From Armigeres subalbatus (lineage: Eukaryota > Arthropoda > Insecta > Diptera > Culicidae), in contig NC_085140.1 in the NCBI RefSeq assembly GCF_024139115.2, positions 15,941,085 to 16,005,084 on the forward strand: a DNA stretch of 64,000 nucleotides, written 5' to 3'. A model generated the notes under the pieces. The model saw only the letters and a list, made by a program, of their open reading frames with translations, had not been told where the DNA came from and ran no database searches. This document shows, in pieces, positions 45,261 to 55,968 of this stretch (positions are counted from its first letter, which is position 1; each line of letters opens with the position of its first letter). The translations under genes and the position numbers were made by a program.

Positions 45261-45679
45261 TTAATTAGAGAATGAAATAGTTTTCGGTGGAGTTGCTAAT
45301 TGAATTTTCGAAAAAATAAAACAAACGAATGAATCGCCTGCTTTGAGCGTGCTTACAGCGGCACACTAGGAGTTAACTTTCTGAAATCAGTATGGCGAAA
45401 GGCATCTAAGGTTCGATTTCTCAAAATTAAGCACTTTCATCAAAAAATTTTTTGGTAGGCATGGTAGCGGACACCTTCCTACATTATCGGTACCAAATAG
45501 TTTTTCATGAAAAGTTTCTTATTTTGAGAAAACCCGCGTTAGATGACTTTCGCCATACAAATTTCTGACGGTTAACTCTTGCTGGCTATTTTGCGCATAT
45601 ACTATAGCGCCTGGATGTGACAGCGGCGGGTAGAAAATCAGCCACTGCCAATAATTCATTAAACAACAAACACTGAAAA
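45261..45679. other. Spacer, nothing recognised
   Basis: Contains agtgcggcacactagg-type unique sequence; no gene supported. Confidence 0.35.
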
Positions 45680-46215
45680 CTTCCGAAGGTATTACTGAAT
45701 GAATTTCGTAAAGAACCCCATTAAGGCATTTTCGATGGAATTCCTGCAGGAAGTTCTGGAAAAATTCCCGGAGAATGTTTTAGAGGAATTGCTGGAAAAA
45801 GTTCTGAAGAAATTCCTTCGAAAATTTTGGAAGAAATCCCTTATGCAATCTCTGTAAGAAATTATTTAAGGAATTCATCGAATAATTACCGAAGAAGTTC
45901 ATAAGGAGGCATTCCTTTAAAAAATTAAAGAGTTGCTAAACAGTTTTTGAAGAAACTCCTAATGGAATTTCTTGACAAATTTCTTTAAAAATATCCGGAG
46001 GAATCTCTTTAGCCAAGGAATTTCTTTGGGACTATCCTAAGGAATACCTAAAAAAAATCGTAGAAATTACTGAAACAATTTTTTTGTATGGAATTTCCTG
46101 AAGGAGTTTTCGGAGAAATTTCGTAAGACATTTCCGGGAGAATACATAAAGTAATTTTCTAAGGTTTTTTATGGAAACTTTTCAGAGGAATATTTGGAGG
46201 AATTTACTAGGAAAT
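45680..46215. repeat. GGAATTCC-type repeat block
   Basis: Units such as AGGAATTGCTGGAAAAAGTTC and GAAATTCCTTCG continue the family. Confidence 0.75.
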
Positions 46216-46444
46216 AAACCAAGTGGTTTTGGCGCTTTATGGCATTTATTTAAACCTTCACAAAAGCTTATGTACTACAACAAACACAATTTGCGAGTCA
46301 GTTGCACTTACATTGTTACGATTGTATAATCGTTTAGAAGGAGTAAAATCAAAGTGCAGAATTTTTTGCACAGAGTGTAGGACAACACTGCCTACAGGTT
46401 TAGGCCCGACTGAAAAAGATCAGTTAAACATTTTTGTATTATTC

Positions 46445-46668
46445 TACTTAGTAGATTAAATGGGTATACCCCGTTAGGCGTAAGTACGTTAGGCATAAAG
46501 ACGTTAGGCATAAGTACGTTAGGCATAATGCACGTTAGGCATAACAGACGTTATGCATAATGTACATTATGCCTAACATCCGTTATGCCTAACGTCCATT
46601 ATGCCTAACGTATTTATGCCTAACGTCTTAATGCCTAACGTCGCGGACCCGATTAAATCTACTAAATA
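46445..46668. repeat. Palindromic array of GTTAGGCATAA units
   Basis: Five direct units of about 16-18 bp (ACGTTAGGCATAA plus 2-5 bases) on the left are followed by about six units of the reverse complement (TTATGCCTAACGT) on the right. The centre is near 46562 (GCATAATGTACATTATGC). Outer arms TTAGTAGATTAAAT...GGGT and, inverted, ACCCGATTAAATCTACTAAA extend the palindrome to ~220 bp. No coding frame. Probably a foldback element. Confidence 0.85.
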
Positions 46669-47074
46669 CAGCCTAATTCAAATTCACAACCAACCTATTC
46701 ATTAACCAATGTATGTAGATTTGAAATTGAATTCTGACGAGTTCCACCACAACATTTATGAACTATCATAACACGAGTTTAGTACTATTCCAATCAATTC
46801 TACCACGTTGTATTGTTTAACAAATACGTATTTCATCCTCAACTGTAAGACCATCTTCAGTGTCTCGTATTTTACTCGACTCGACTCAAGATAATTGTTT
46901 TTTTTTTATTGCGATTAGTCATCGGCGTGGCAAAATTATGATCGGCAGCGCCCCAATCCAAAATCATCGGCGGCGGCGGCGTCTAGTACTGCTACATGTA
47001 GACCGTATAAGGCTGTTGTTCTTGATTGTTTGATAACTTTAAACTTGTTTTAAAAATGTTTGCTGTCGAGGTTT
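46669..47074. other. Spacer with GGCGGCGGCGGCG run
   Basis: ATCGGCGGCGGCGGCG at 46966 is a GGC microsatellite in a stretch resembling the GGCGGCG motifs near 43685. Otherwise empty. Confidence 0.35.
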
Positions 47075-48663
47075 TTTGACTTTTCAATTTGGGGTAACTT
47101 TGATCATTCATTTATCTATAGAGAAAGCGTATGCAAACGCCTTAGAGTAAAATCAGCAGTGATTCAAATCGTTCGTGGCTGTCAGATTGAATATGAATCT
47201 GGAACATTCATTTTCCCAGCAGCTGTTCTAGATTCATTTTTTATACCAGTCAAATGTCAAAAAAATAAAACTGGTACATATAACGCTCCGTTCTATTTTC
47301 TGCAGATTTGAACCACGATTGAATCACGAGATTCAAATATTTTTCAAATGTTTTGGTGTATGAATGCATCATTTCATCTACGGATCAATCCACTTTGCAA
47401 TTGCGGCGCCTTTCTTGTTAGCAACATAATGGTTTCATTTAGGCTAGATGTACCAGTTGTGGCTATAGCACCAGTTGTCGCACTAGTGCTTTATATGCCA
47501 AATGGCCAATCAAATCACCGCAAACCAAGTTCATATCGATAAAGCATATTCATATGATACGATAAAACCTTTGATCCAAAACAAGCAAAGCATAATTGTA
47601 AAAATTGATTTTGCTTTATTTTTGACGTCCTTTGCACCAGTTGTCGCACTAGTGGTCCCTATTTGGCAAGTCCCATATGAAAACAATGGGATTTGCCAAA
47701 TAAGGAACCAAAATTAAGAATAGTGCTTCAACTGGTACATGCGTTCCTATTATGGATTAATCATTTTTGATGATTATAACAAATTTTATTTTTGTTTTCA
47801 CAGCTGTTCTAAGGAGCAGGAAGTAAAACCTTTCGCTTGATTTAAAAAGTCCACCCATATGCCTTTTGCTTATTTAAAAAAAAATAGTTTTTCTTATGTA
47901 TGGCGACAATTGGTACACCCACCCTAATTGAAAATTTGAAATACATGAATGGAACACTGCTGAGGAAACCAGCGAGTTTGTTATATTTTGCTCCATATGC
48001 AAACTAGAATAGTGGTCGAAAATTTGGAATGAAAGTGAATCACTCCTGATTTCACTCTTAAGGTAGGCAATTATTGTTGGAATCTCTTACGCTGAAGCGA
48101 TGTGCATCGATGGTTTCGAGAAAGACATCATCACCGCTAGTGGAATTATCTGGTTTTTCAACAATATGTAGGGGAACTGTTCCGATTCCCATTTTACTGA
48201 ACAATCTCGTCGCTTCGTTTTGCTAACACGCGTGCTCACTGGTGAAAAAAAAATCACAAAAATGAGAAACAATCCAAATTCCTTTTCATTACTTTGTTTT
48301 TGATGGGATGGAAATAGGAGCTATGAGATGAAGTGCCGAACCGTCCCCTATCAAAATTTGAAAACAAAAACTATAGAAGATTAATAAACTTGCTTATCAC
48401 ATAACTATAGGCACAAGCTTAATTGTTTTGTCATTATACTTGTTTTGAGTGCTTTTTTGGCAGCTTGCTGTGAGCTCAAAAATTAATGTTGATTTTATTG
48501 TTCAAATGTTGGCGAAAATAAATGCAAATTAATCCGAAAGTTATATTATTCAGCAGCAAGTTTAGTAAAGATTAAGATTGTGATAATAGGAAATAATATT
48601 TTGTTCACTTCTTGAAAATGGTGAAACTGACCCCGCTAATCAATGTTCCTCCGGATTACGGTA
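47075..48663. mobile_element. Dispersed repeat R1, copy 2, with the empty MITE site
   Basis: Longer copy of the family at 14056-14816. It shares TCAATTTGGGGTAACTTTGA, GCGATGTGCATCGAT, GGCAGCTTGCTGTGAG, TTGGCGAAAATAAATGC and the end GTTCCTCCGGATTACGGTA. Near 48438 it reads CATTATACTTGTTTTGAGTG where copy 1 carries the pogo-like MITE. A small hairpin, TATTTGGCAAGTCCCAT / ATGGGATTTGCCAAATA, lies at 47659-47702. Confidence 0.7.
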
Positions 48664-48724
48664 TCTCTGACTTTTTTACACAAAAAGTTGAGCCAGGTCT
48701 ACTTCCCGCGAAATACATCACAAA

Positions 48725-48764
48725 ACTGAAGGCTACGTTTGCTCATCTGAAGGCTACGTTTGCG
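48725..48764. repeat. 20-bp direct duplication
   Basis: TGAAGGCTACGTTTGCTCATC is followed at once by TGAAGGCTACGTTTGC, a short tandem duplication. Confidence 0.75.
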
Positions 48765-49036
48765 GTGACATCACATTTGGCACTCATGACCAATGTATAT
48801 GCCCTCTTATTCAGTTTATATATATTTTATCATACCCATCTCAATCCCTACATCTTCCTCCTGTTCTACTCTCTTACAATTTTATTATTATTTTGTTCAA
48901 CTATTTAATTCACGTTGCTCATCAAGTTTTTTTTTCTGCTCACCTATGAGTATTTTCCAATTCAACATGATTATCTTACATAGTTCCAAACCGATCTCCA
49001 AACATCCAAACAAGTAATTCGAATCTAGAAACCAAA

Positions 49037-49305
49037 TCATTAACAACAATTTACGCAACTCTCTACTTCCTTTTCTTACTCTTTGCTTACGTTTTCTAAC
49101 ACTGAACTCAAGTCAAACACTGCTCTCGGATTATAGTCATGGATAGAGCTTACCAGGCTCTAAAACATCAATCTCATCAAAATCAGAAAAAAAATCATTA
49201 ACTAGATTCTACGCAACTCTTTGCTTATTTATTCCTAATCTTTGCTTACATTTTCTAACGCTGAACTCAAGTAAAACACTGATTCTTCCTCAGCAATGGA
49301 TGAAT
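49037..49305. repeat. Tandem duplication, ~160-bp unit, two copies
   Basis: CATTAACAACAATTTACGCAACTC ... CTTTGCTTACGTTTTCTAAC is repeated as CATTAACTAGATTCTACGCAACTC ... CTTTGCTTACATTTTCTAAC, each followed by a CTGAACTCAAGT and AATGGAT-like end. Non-coding. Confidence 0.75.
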
Positions 49306-49345
49306 CATAGTAATAAACCCTTAAAATTGGAAATACACATTTGTA

Positions 49346-49691
49346 GTGTTTGTAGGCTCAGAAGCCACTTTTCAAGAAGTTCAGAAGCATCCTTTCAAGA
49401 GGCTTAGAAACCTTCTTTCAAGCGGCTCAAAAGTCTCCTTTCAAAAGGGCCCAAAAGCGTACTTTCAAAAGGCTCTAAAGCCTCTATTCAAGAGGCTCGG
49501 AAGGCTCCTTTCAAGAGGATTGGAAGCCTCTTTTCAAGAGGCTCGGAAGGGTCCTTTCAAGAGGCTCGGAAGCCTCCTTTCAAGAAACTCGGAATTCTTC
49601 TTTCAAGAGGCTCAGAAGCGCCTTTCAAGATGCAAAGGAAGCCTTCTTTTAAGTGGCTCGAAAACCGCCTTCAAGAGGCTCGGAAGCATCT
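49346..49691. repeat. 23-bp satellite CTTTCAAGAGGCTCGGAAGCCTC, left part
   Basis: Unit AGGCTCGGAAGCCTCCTTTC AAG repeats at ~22-23 bp with variants. GAAGCCTC and GAGGCTC pair, so each unit can form a short hairpin. The same satellite continues after an insertion at 50322 and recurs at 63690-64000. The 131-codon frame is repeat-derived. Confidence 0.85.
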
Positions 49692-49699
49692 CTACAAGA

Positions 49700-50313
49700 C
49701 AGTGTTGGAAAAAACTCATAAACGATTCAAATCACTCGTGAGTTGCAACGCACCCAACTCAGCACCTAAAAAATCATGGCTGAGTTGAATTATTCATTTG
49801 AATCATCGTAGGTTTTCTTTTGTTCTCATTCGTAAAATAATTTCAACACATAAAACAATGAATAATAGGGTGGTTCGAAAAATCGATTTTGCTCCACAGC
49901 GCTCATCTGATTCTTCATCATGTTCTGAGTGTCCTCTGAAAATTTGAGCTCATTTGGATTAAAACTGATTAAGCACAAGCCGTTTCAAGTTTGCATGCAA
50001 ATTAGTATGGGGAAATTTATTTTTATTAAATTTATTATTTATTTTTGAACATGATACAGAATCAGATAAGCGTTGTGGTGCAAAATCGATTTTTTGAACC
50101 ACCCTAGGATAATCTTGCGTATGTAAACAATGAATTGCCCCCAAATTGATTATAAACACCTTTTAGAGCGAAATGATTTTTTGGGAAATGAGTGAAATGA
50201 TCCGTTTTAGCATGGAAAACTCAGACGTGATGCAGTATTTTAAAATCGCAAACGAGTTAATTCGCGCGGGAATGCTCAAGGATTGAGTTTTATGAATGAT
50301 TTTACCAACACTG
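49700..50313. mobile_element. hAT-type MITE with perfect 8-bp target duplication
   Basis: The ends CAGTGTTGGAAAAAACTCAT and, inverted, ATGAATGATTTTACCAACACTG are flanked by CTACAAGA at 49692-49699 and 50314-50321. The CAGTG/CACTG termini and exact 8-bp duplication are diagnostic of hAT insertions. The target is the 23-bp satellite. 614 bp including a nested element at 49867-50105; no transposase. Confidence 0.9.
49867..50105. mobile_element. Nested element, AGGGTGGTTC ends
   Basis: AGGGTGGTTCGAAAAATCGA and, inverted, TCGATTTTTTGAACCACCCT bound 239 bp inside the hAT-type element. Ends resemble those of the foldback element at 20681-21379. Possible but imperfect 8-bp duplication (TGAATAAT / AGGATAAT). 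Confidence 0.75.
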
Positions 50314-50321
50314 CTACAAGA

Positions 50322-50450
50322 GGCTCAGAAGCCTCTTGTCAAGTAGGCTTTAAAGGGATTCAAAAGCTGAAAGGAGCTTCCCTTCAAAGGGCTTGGAATT
50401 ATTTTTTCAAGAGGATTGTCTACTTTCAAGAGCTCTCAAGGAAAACGTTG
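50322..50450. repeat. 23-bp satellite, right part
   Basis: GGCTCAGAAGCCTCTTGTCAAG and weaker units continue the array split by the hAT-type element. Confidence 0.7.
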
Positions 50451-50867
50451 AGAAGTGCTGTACTGAACCATGCAAAACAACAAGAAAAAGTATGAAGTGA
50501 CAGCTGTGGTAGTTTATAAACTGAACCGGAAAAAGGAAAGATTTTCGTGGAATAGCAATATACAGCCCATGCGCGCACCACTAGTGATCGGTTGACCAAC
50601 TAATGACTATTTAAATTGACCAGTAAATCGATGAGAGTTTTACGAGAGTTACGAGTGTTGTTTGTTTGTCTAGGTAAAAAAGTTTGGTCCTTTTCAAAAG
50701 ATATTCTAGATTAATTTTGGGATAAACTAAGTTTGCAAAGAGTAGAAGCATAAGTACTGGAATGCTTATGGCGCTATTAGCATTAAACATGTTTTCGCAA
50801 TACTAGCTTTGATATGTCATGTTGTAAAGAATGTTTTCGGTCCAATCATAGTTAATTAATTTTTAAC
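50451..50867. other. Spacer, nothing recognised
   Basis: A/T-rich; ACGAGAGTTACGAGTGTTG near 50649 is a minor local repeat. Confidence 0.35.
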
Positions 50868-51480
50868 ATTATGTGGATGATTTTGATTTGAAAAATGTAT
50901 TGGAGGTAACCACTTTCTCTTCGATGGGACTCGAACCCACGACCCTCAGTACGCTAGACTGGTGCTTTCTCCAACTTTTGCGAATTTTGAGCTCATTCAG
51001 TAACCGCTTGGTTGGGAATGTCGACAAAGGTCCTTCGTAGCTTAGTTGGTTAAAGCACCAGTCTAGCATACTAAAGGTCGTGGGTTCGAGTCCCATTAAC
51101 TTTGATTGAACTGAACCTGAGTTGTGTGCTCTTGCCTACGCAATGCGGTCGGGTCTGAGCTTGGCGACCGACTGGCAAATTGCTCACACAACCTCACTTG
51201 ATCAGTACAGTTGCTGATGAAGAATGTGTGTAGCCACCAGACATTCTAAATACTCACGCTTCTCTAATGTGAACGTGTACTATACACGGAGGTCGGAGGT
51301 CGGAGGTCCTTCGTAGCTTAGTTGGTTAAAGTACCAGTCTAGCGTTGCGTATTGAGTGTCGTGGGTTCGAGTCCCATGGAAGGGAAAGTGGTTAGCTCCA
51401 ATACATTTTCCAAATCATTATCTTCCACATAATGTACATATTCACATATAAGTTTTCACAACAATGTAAATTAATGTCCA
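50868..51480. mobile_element. Inverted cluster of three tRNA-derived SINE copies
   Basis: A - strand copy (50868-50990) is cut off within its tRNA-like part. A + copy starts at 51031 with TCCTTCGTAGCTTAGTTGG and has lost its 3' acceptor strand. Another + copy at 51307-51385 is near complete and ends in CCAATACATTTTCCAAATCA ... TTCCACATAATG, the inverse of the left edge. A box TAGCTTAGTTGG and B box GGTTCGAGTCC are intact in the + copies. Same family as copy A at 29870-30175. Confidence 0.7.
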
Positions 51481-52016
51481 AGTCGGGTGGTTTAATCCCC
51501 AAAAACAGTTAAGAACGAATGAACCATCAACCCAAAACGTCAGGCCCGTATATTAACTGTCAAATGTTGAGTCAAGTGCCCTATGGTGTTTTGCTAGTGC
51601 GTTTGAATCATATTATTCCGTACGTCAAACAAGATTAAAAATGTCGAGGAAGCATTTTCCATCTATTTTTAAATTTCAAATAAAACAATGTTCCTTTCGA
51701 CTTTTGAGTCGGAATAAAAACGAACGCGTTTAGGATGATTAGCTTCATCGTTCCCTGAAAGAAAATCGAATTTTGATTCTTCATTTTAGGACCCAATTGA
51801 GGCTGGTATCCGATACATGTGCAAAAATTAAACCTCTTCATGTTTGCAAAAAAATATTTTAAAAAAATCAACCGGTCAGCACAGAATCACAATTATATGA
51901 TATGAGTTTATTACTTCTACGTGAAGTTAAACGATTTACAATGATATGGAAATGCTAATATCATCTTCCAAACTTAGACGTACATGTTCCTCATAGAATT
52001 AAAGAAGGTATAGGTT
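51481..52016. other. Spacer, nothing recognised
   Basis: Short frames only; no gene supported. Confidence 0.35.
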
Positions 52017-53196
52017 TGATAGTTCCGTTAGGGCAAAACCATCGAGCTGAAGGATTTCCTCGAGGAGGAGAAAATAGACGTGGCGTTCATCACCGAAACG
52101 CACCTAAAACCAGAGGTCCGGCGTCCATTCCACAATTGACTTGTACATCACAAACATGAACGACCAACTCCCAGCCGGTCGTCTACCAGGAGCTCAGCTC
52201 GGATCACTAACCGGTGGGGGCGGAAGTGAGCTCTTAGGTCAATTGGTCCTACGAAACTACCATTGGTCGGCGAAACTACCATCGTGTTGACTGGAGCCGA
52301 TTCCAAAGGTGTGTGGACGACAACATCAACTACCTGCGATATCCGGCCACACCGGAGGAAATCGACGACCAGCTCCACTCCATCCAAGAGGCGATCTTCC
52401 AGGCCCGTGAACAACATGTGCCAACTGCTCGACTGGTAAGCAACGCCCTAATTATTGATACACTCACCAAAGATTTAATCCGTACGTACCGGACTGTCTG
52501 TCCTTAAGACACGTTGCAATCGCCTAAGAAAAATTATCCTGGCCAGAATGATGGACCTCAATAAATAGTTTGAAAAGGCCATTCACAGTCGGTCTACCAA
52601 GGTAGAGTGAGGAGAGCGCTAGTGGCGAAATTCCAACGAGGCCTGGATGCCCTGACAGAGTAACTCACCAGCTGGAAGATCTGTATCAACGCCGCGAAGA
52701 CCATTATTTATCCCCACCCTAAATCCCCTAAACTTGTTCCGCTTGGGGACTGTAAAATCATCCTCAATGGCACGACTGTGAATTGGGTCAATGAGGCTGA
52801 CTACCTTGGCATGACCCTCGACAGCAAGCTTATTTTCCGTCAACAGGTTGACAAGACGGTGACGAAGTGTAACGTTTTGTTGAAACTAGTGTACCCTTTG
52901 ATCAACCCTCGGTCGTCATTGTCCCTGTCTACGAGCAAATCATCCTCCCTGTGATCGATTATGGCATGCCGGTCTGGGAGAGTTGTGCCAAAGCGCACCA
53001 TCTCAAACTGCAACGGGTGCAAAATAAATTCCTGCGGATGATCATGAACACCCCACCCAGGTCAAGAACATCTGAGGTCCATCGTCTGGCCGGGATAAAA
53101 ACACTACACGAGCGCTTTGGTGAGTGTAAAGATAGATTTAGGGTCCGTTGCCTGCACTCGGACCAGGAAGCGATTAGGTCGCTTGTTCCAATCTAG
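52017..53196 (+). mobile_element. Jockey-like LINE, internally deleted
   Basis: Endonuclease-like KDFLEEEKIDVAFITETHLK at about 52040-52110 is followed by STIDLYITNMNDQLPAG, then YPATPEEIDDQLHSIQEAIF. A jump over the reverse transcriptase core leads to ALTE.LTSWKICINAAKTII, NEADYLGMTLDSKLIFRQQV and YGMPVWESCAKAHHLKLQRV, then NKFLRMIMNTPPRSRTSEVH and the C-terminus ending near 53196. The YADD core is absent and several frameshifts and stops are present, so it is a dead copy. Confidence 0.8.
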
Positions 53197-53619
53197 GTTA
53201 TCAAATTGTTTTGTAATTGTTAAAGTACCGTGTACACATCGCTGCTTCTAACCCACTTATTTGTCAAAAGTAGCACTGTTCGATGGTAGTTCTTTTCCTG
53301 TCGACATAAAGGATTTGAGTTATGTATATTATATAATCTGATACAGTGCGCAATATGAATAAAAAAAATAGCACCAAACGAAACTTGCCAATTGGGTTGT
53401 TTAGCAAAGAAAAATATGAGGTTTTTTATAGTTTACATAAAGAGCATGGTTTTCTGATCTCCATATTTTTATTTTGTTTGTAAACCTTTTGTTTACATTT
53501 TTGTACAGCAAACAATAAGCCATTTCAATCGATGGAATGACACTAACATTCATAAAATGACAGTTGGCCCATGCAGCATAAGAACCAATTTTTAGTCTTA
53601 CATAAATTTAGAATGCAAA
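53197..53619. other. Probable LINE 3' region and spacer
   Basis: No end or tail is identifiable; AATAAAAAAAATAGC at 53357 could be a LINE poly(A)-like tail. Confidence 0.3.
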
Positions 53620-53881
53620 TCTTATATATAAAAATGAAATGGTCTGTGTTCGTATCCGCATAACTCGAAAACGGCTGGATGGATTTTTTTCATTTCTTCA
53701 GCAGAAAAATTCGTTATAGTTTCCGACGGGTTTATATGATATTTCTTCCTACGAAAATCACGACTTAAGTTGAGTAAATCGTGAAAAACTGAAATAAAGA
53801 TTTGTATAGGAATTTCGCTTGGGCAGTAGAGAACGCATGTTTTCGCCTACTATGCAGGACAACGTCTGCCGGGTCGACTAG
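53620..53881 (+). mobile_element. Non-autonomous Helitron
   Basis: It starts TCTTATATATAAAAATGAAA immediately after A and ends GGGTCGACTAG immediately before T, matching the Helitron rule 5'-A|TC...CTRR|T. A hairpin (GCAGGAC AAC GTCTGC) lies about 9 bases before the CTAG end. There are no terminal inverted repeats and no target duplication, as expected. The interior phrase CATAACTCGAAAACGGCTGG is typical of insect Helitrons as I recall it. 262 bp, no Rep/helicase. Confidence 0.8.
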
Positions 53882-53979
53882 TTAAAAATAGTTTCGGAGC
53901 TCCAAAAATTCTGCAAAATTGGAGTTCGGCTCAGTTTTCCCTGCTGATTCACAGTATGTAATACCGTGACCTGCCCTAA

Positions 53980-54340
53980 AAAACCCAATTCCCTAAGCCA
54001 ACATCAGTTTTGATGTCCTTTATTAATCCGTACCAGGAATCCGATCACTGTTTCATGTAGTTATTTCTAGCTCGGTTGATCTAATCCGTTGTCCATAGCT
54101 GCCATAGCGTGGTTGGCTGTCCTATCCATGTGTCGGTAGAGGATTTGCCTCTGAGAATTCTATTGCCAGCCGTTGCAAGGTGCCTGCGATGAGCACGAGC
54201 GGTCCCTTAAGCGTCTTGCACCATGTTGCATCTTTCAGTGGCATGATGAGAGGTTGTTAGGGGGCTGGAAATCGAACCCATGACCATCCGCTTATAAGGT
54301 GAACGTGTAGCCAACTAAACCACGAGACCCCCGCAATATG
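53980..54340 (-). mobile_element. tRNA-derived SINE (Feilai-like) downstream of zinc-finger gene
   Basis: On -, 54333-54260 resembles a tRNA: GGGGGTCTCGTGGTTTAGTTGG with an A box, an anticodon-loop-like CTTATAA, B box GGGTTCGATTTCC and an AGCCCCC 3' strand. About 270 bases of non-tRNA body follow. Feilai is a known tRNA-related Aedes SINE; assignment to it is a guess. It abuts the 3' end of the zinc-finger gene. Confidence 0.55.
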
Positions 54341-54353
54341 AAAATGTACATCG

Positions 54354-54359
54354 TTTATT
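54354..54359 (-). promoter_or_regulatory. Poly(A) signal of zinc-finger gene
   Basis: AATAAA on - begins only 12 bases after the stop codon. If used, the 3' UTR would be very short and would end just before or within the SINE. Confidence 0.5.
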
Positions 54360-54371
54360 GGCCGAAAACTG

Positions 54372-55968
54372 TTAACCATCAGCACTAGAGTCACTTTCCT
54401 CTGTAACTTTTAATCCAATCCGTTGCTGGTCTTTAGCGCGTCGTAGTTGCGCATACTCATCGGGATGGGCCTTTTTCCGGTGGAAAAAATAGTTATTGCT
54501 ATGAAGGTACTCCTTGTCACAAAATTCACACTTGAACATTGGCTTAGGGTTAGGGCCGCTGTGAGATCTTTTGATGTGCTCCTAAAAAGAACAGTTTGCT
54601 TCGAAACTTGCTTCAAAGTTAATTCCATCAAATCCAAACCTACCACCATGCTAGATTTCTTGAAAAACTTTTTGCTACACTGATCACAACTGTAGTTGGT
54701 CTGCTTCCGATGTACCCTTCGGACGTGTTCCATCAGACCACTTCCGGTAGGATATAGTTTGCCGCACTGCGCACATCGATGCTCCCGTTGATCCTTGTGC
54801 CTTGCGTTGCAATGTGATCGCAAAGTTTCTGCATTTTTAAACCACTTGGCACAGAAGCTACATTGCACTTTATCGTCCGATCTCGCATGATGGGTCCGGA
54901 TGTGAGCGTTCAAATTGCTCTTGGTCGAAAGTGGCTTAGCGCAGATCTCGCAGATGAACTTATCCAGCTCTTCGTGCTTCAGCCGGTGTTGCGTCAGAGT
55001 AAACTTATGACCGAATCTGAAAAAAGAAGTGTTTAAAAATCATAGCTTAAAAAATGATAAATTGGACTAACAATTTTCCGCAAACATCGCATCGGTGTCT
55101 CTTAACGCCATGTTTTGGCATGTGGTTGTACAACTGCGATTTGGTCACAAAAGTCTTGTCGCACATGTCGCAAACGTATCGTCGTTCGGTTGTGCTGTGC
55201 TGCTTCCGGTGAATCTCGAGCAACAATGCATTTTTGCTGCGATGGCCACATTCGTTGCACTTAAATGCATTCGGGTTAATATGAAGCGCAAAATGGTCCA
55301 GCAGTCTGTCCTTGCGGAAAAATTTCCGATCGCAACAGACAGCGTAGCCTCGAGTTTCGTGGGTTTCTTTGAAGTGTTTCAAGAGCTTCGAAAAATTGTC
55401 GAAGTGTTCTGAACTATCACCGCAGATATTGCAGTACAGACTCATGTGCTGTGGGAACGAATCATTTCCTTTAGTTTGAAGATTTCGCTTCTTTATAGAC
55501 TGGTTATCATCCGGAGGGACTATGACCTCTGTCGGTTCACCACACTCTGACGCTGGATGGGGTTCATCGGTTAGCTTGACCTGGATATGAACTGTAGGAT
55601 GTTCGATGGTCCAAAGATTGGAGCTTGGGGCTGGTTCAGGAACATCCAGCGGGGCTGTTATCGCTGAGGCATCCAATAAGCGATTCAAGAATTCCTGATT
55701 ACGATGAACAATATCCACGAAATCATCGAAACGAATTATGCTTTCATTACATGCCATACATATCCGATGCGATAGTTGGTAGTTGTTTCTCATCTGGTCA
55801 GTAGAATGTAAGCGATTTACTTAAATATCGAATAAAGATCAAACTTACCGTGAACTTGAACACTTTTCGAATCTTCTCTTCTAAGCATTTGTCGCCAACT
55901 ATGTCATAGCAGGTAGCATCGTAGCGCAGGCAGAAGCGACAAGCCGTAAAATATTCAGTGATAGTCAT
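54372..55968 (-). CDS. ZAD-C2H2 zinc-finger protein, grauzone-like
   Basis: Four exons on -: 55968-55849, 55793-55072, 55016-54644 and 54581-54372, giving 474 residues. Introns of 55, 55 and 62 bases have GT-AG ends (GTAAGT, GTTAGT, GTAGGT donors). The ATG at 55968 starts MTITEYFTACRFC; upstream ATG-less frame is not needed. An N-terminal ZAD is seen as CRFC (about residue 10) paired with CMAC (about residue 51), a zinc-binding dimerisation domain known from insect factors. About ten C2H2 fingers follow, including YCNICGD, FKCNECGH, YVCDMCDKTF, RCDVCGKLFGHKF, FICEICAK, VQCSFCAKWF, RCAQCGKLYP, YSCDQCSKKFF and FKCEFCDK. Finger two has the atypical CC pair (YAVCCDRKFF). Introns split fingers after GKL and after SSMV, and phases fit. 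Probably a nuclear DNA-binding regulator; target unknown. Confidence 0.93.

Noticed and set aside
49346..49741. 131-codon repetitive frame (FKRLGSLLSR)
   Set aside because: Product of a 23-bp satellite lacking stops, and it ends inside a transposon insertion.
51307..51385. Functional tRNA gene
   Set aside because: It belongs to a repeated SINE family with shared non-tRNA flanks, and the anticodon stem is distorted (GTTGCGTATTGAGTG).
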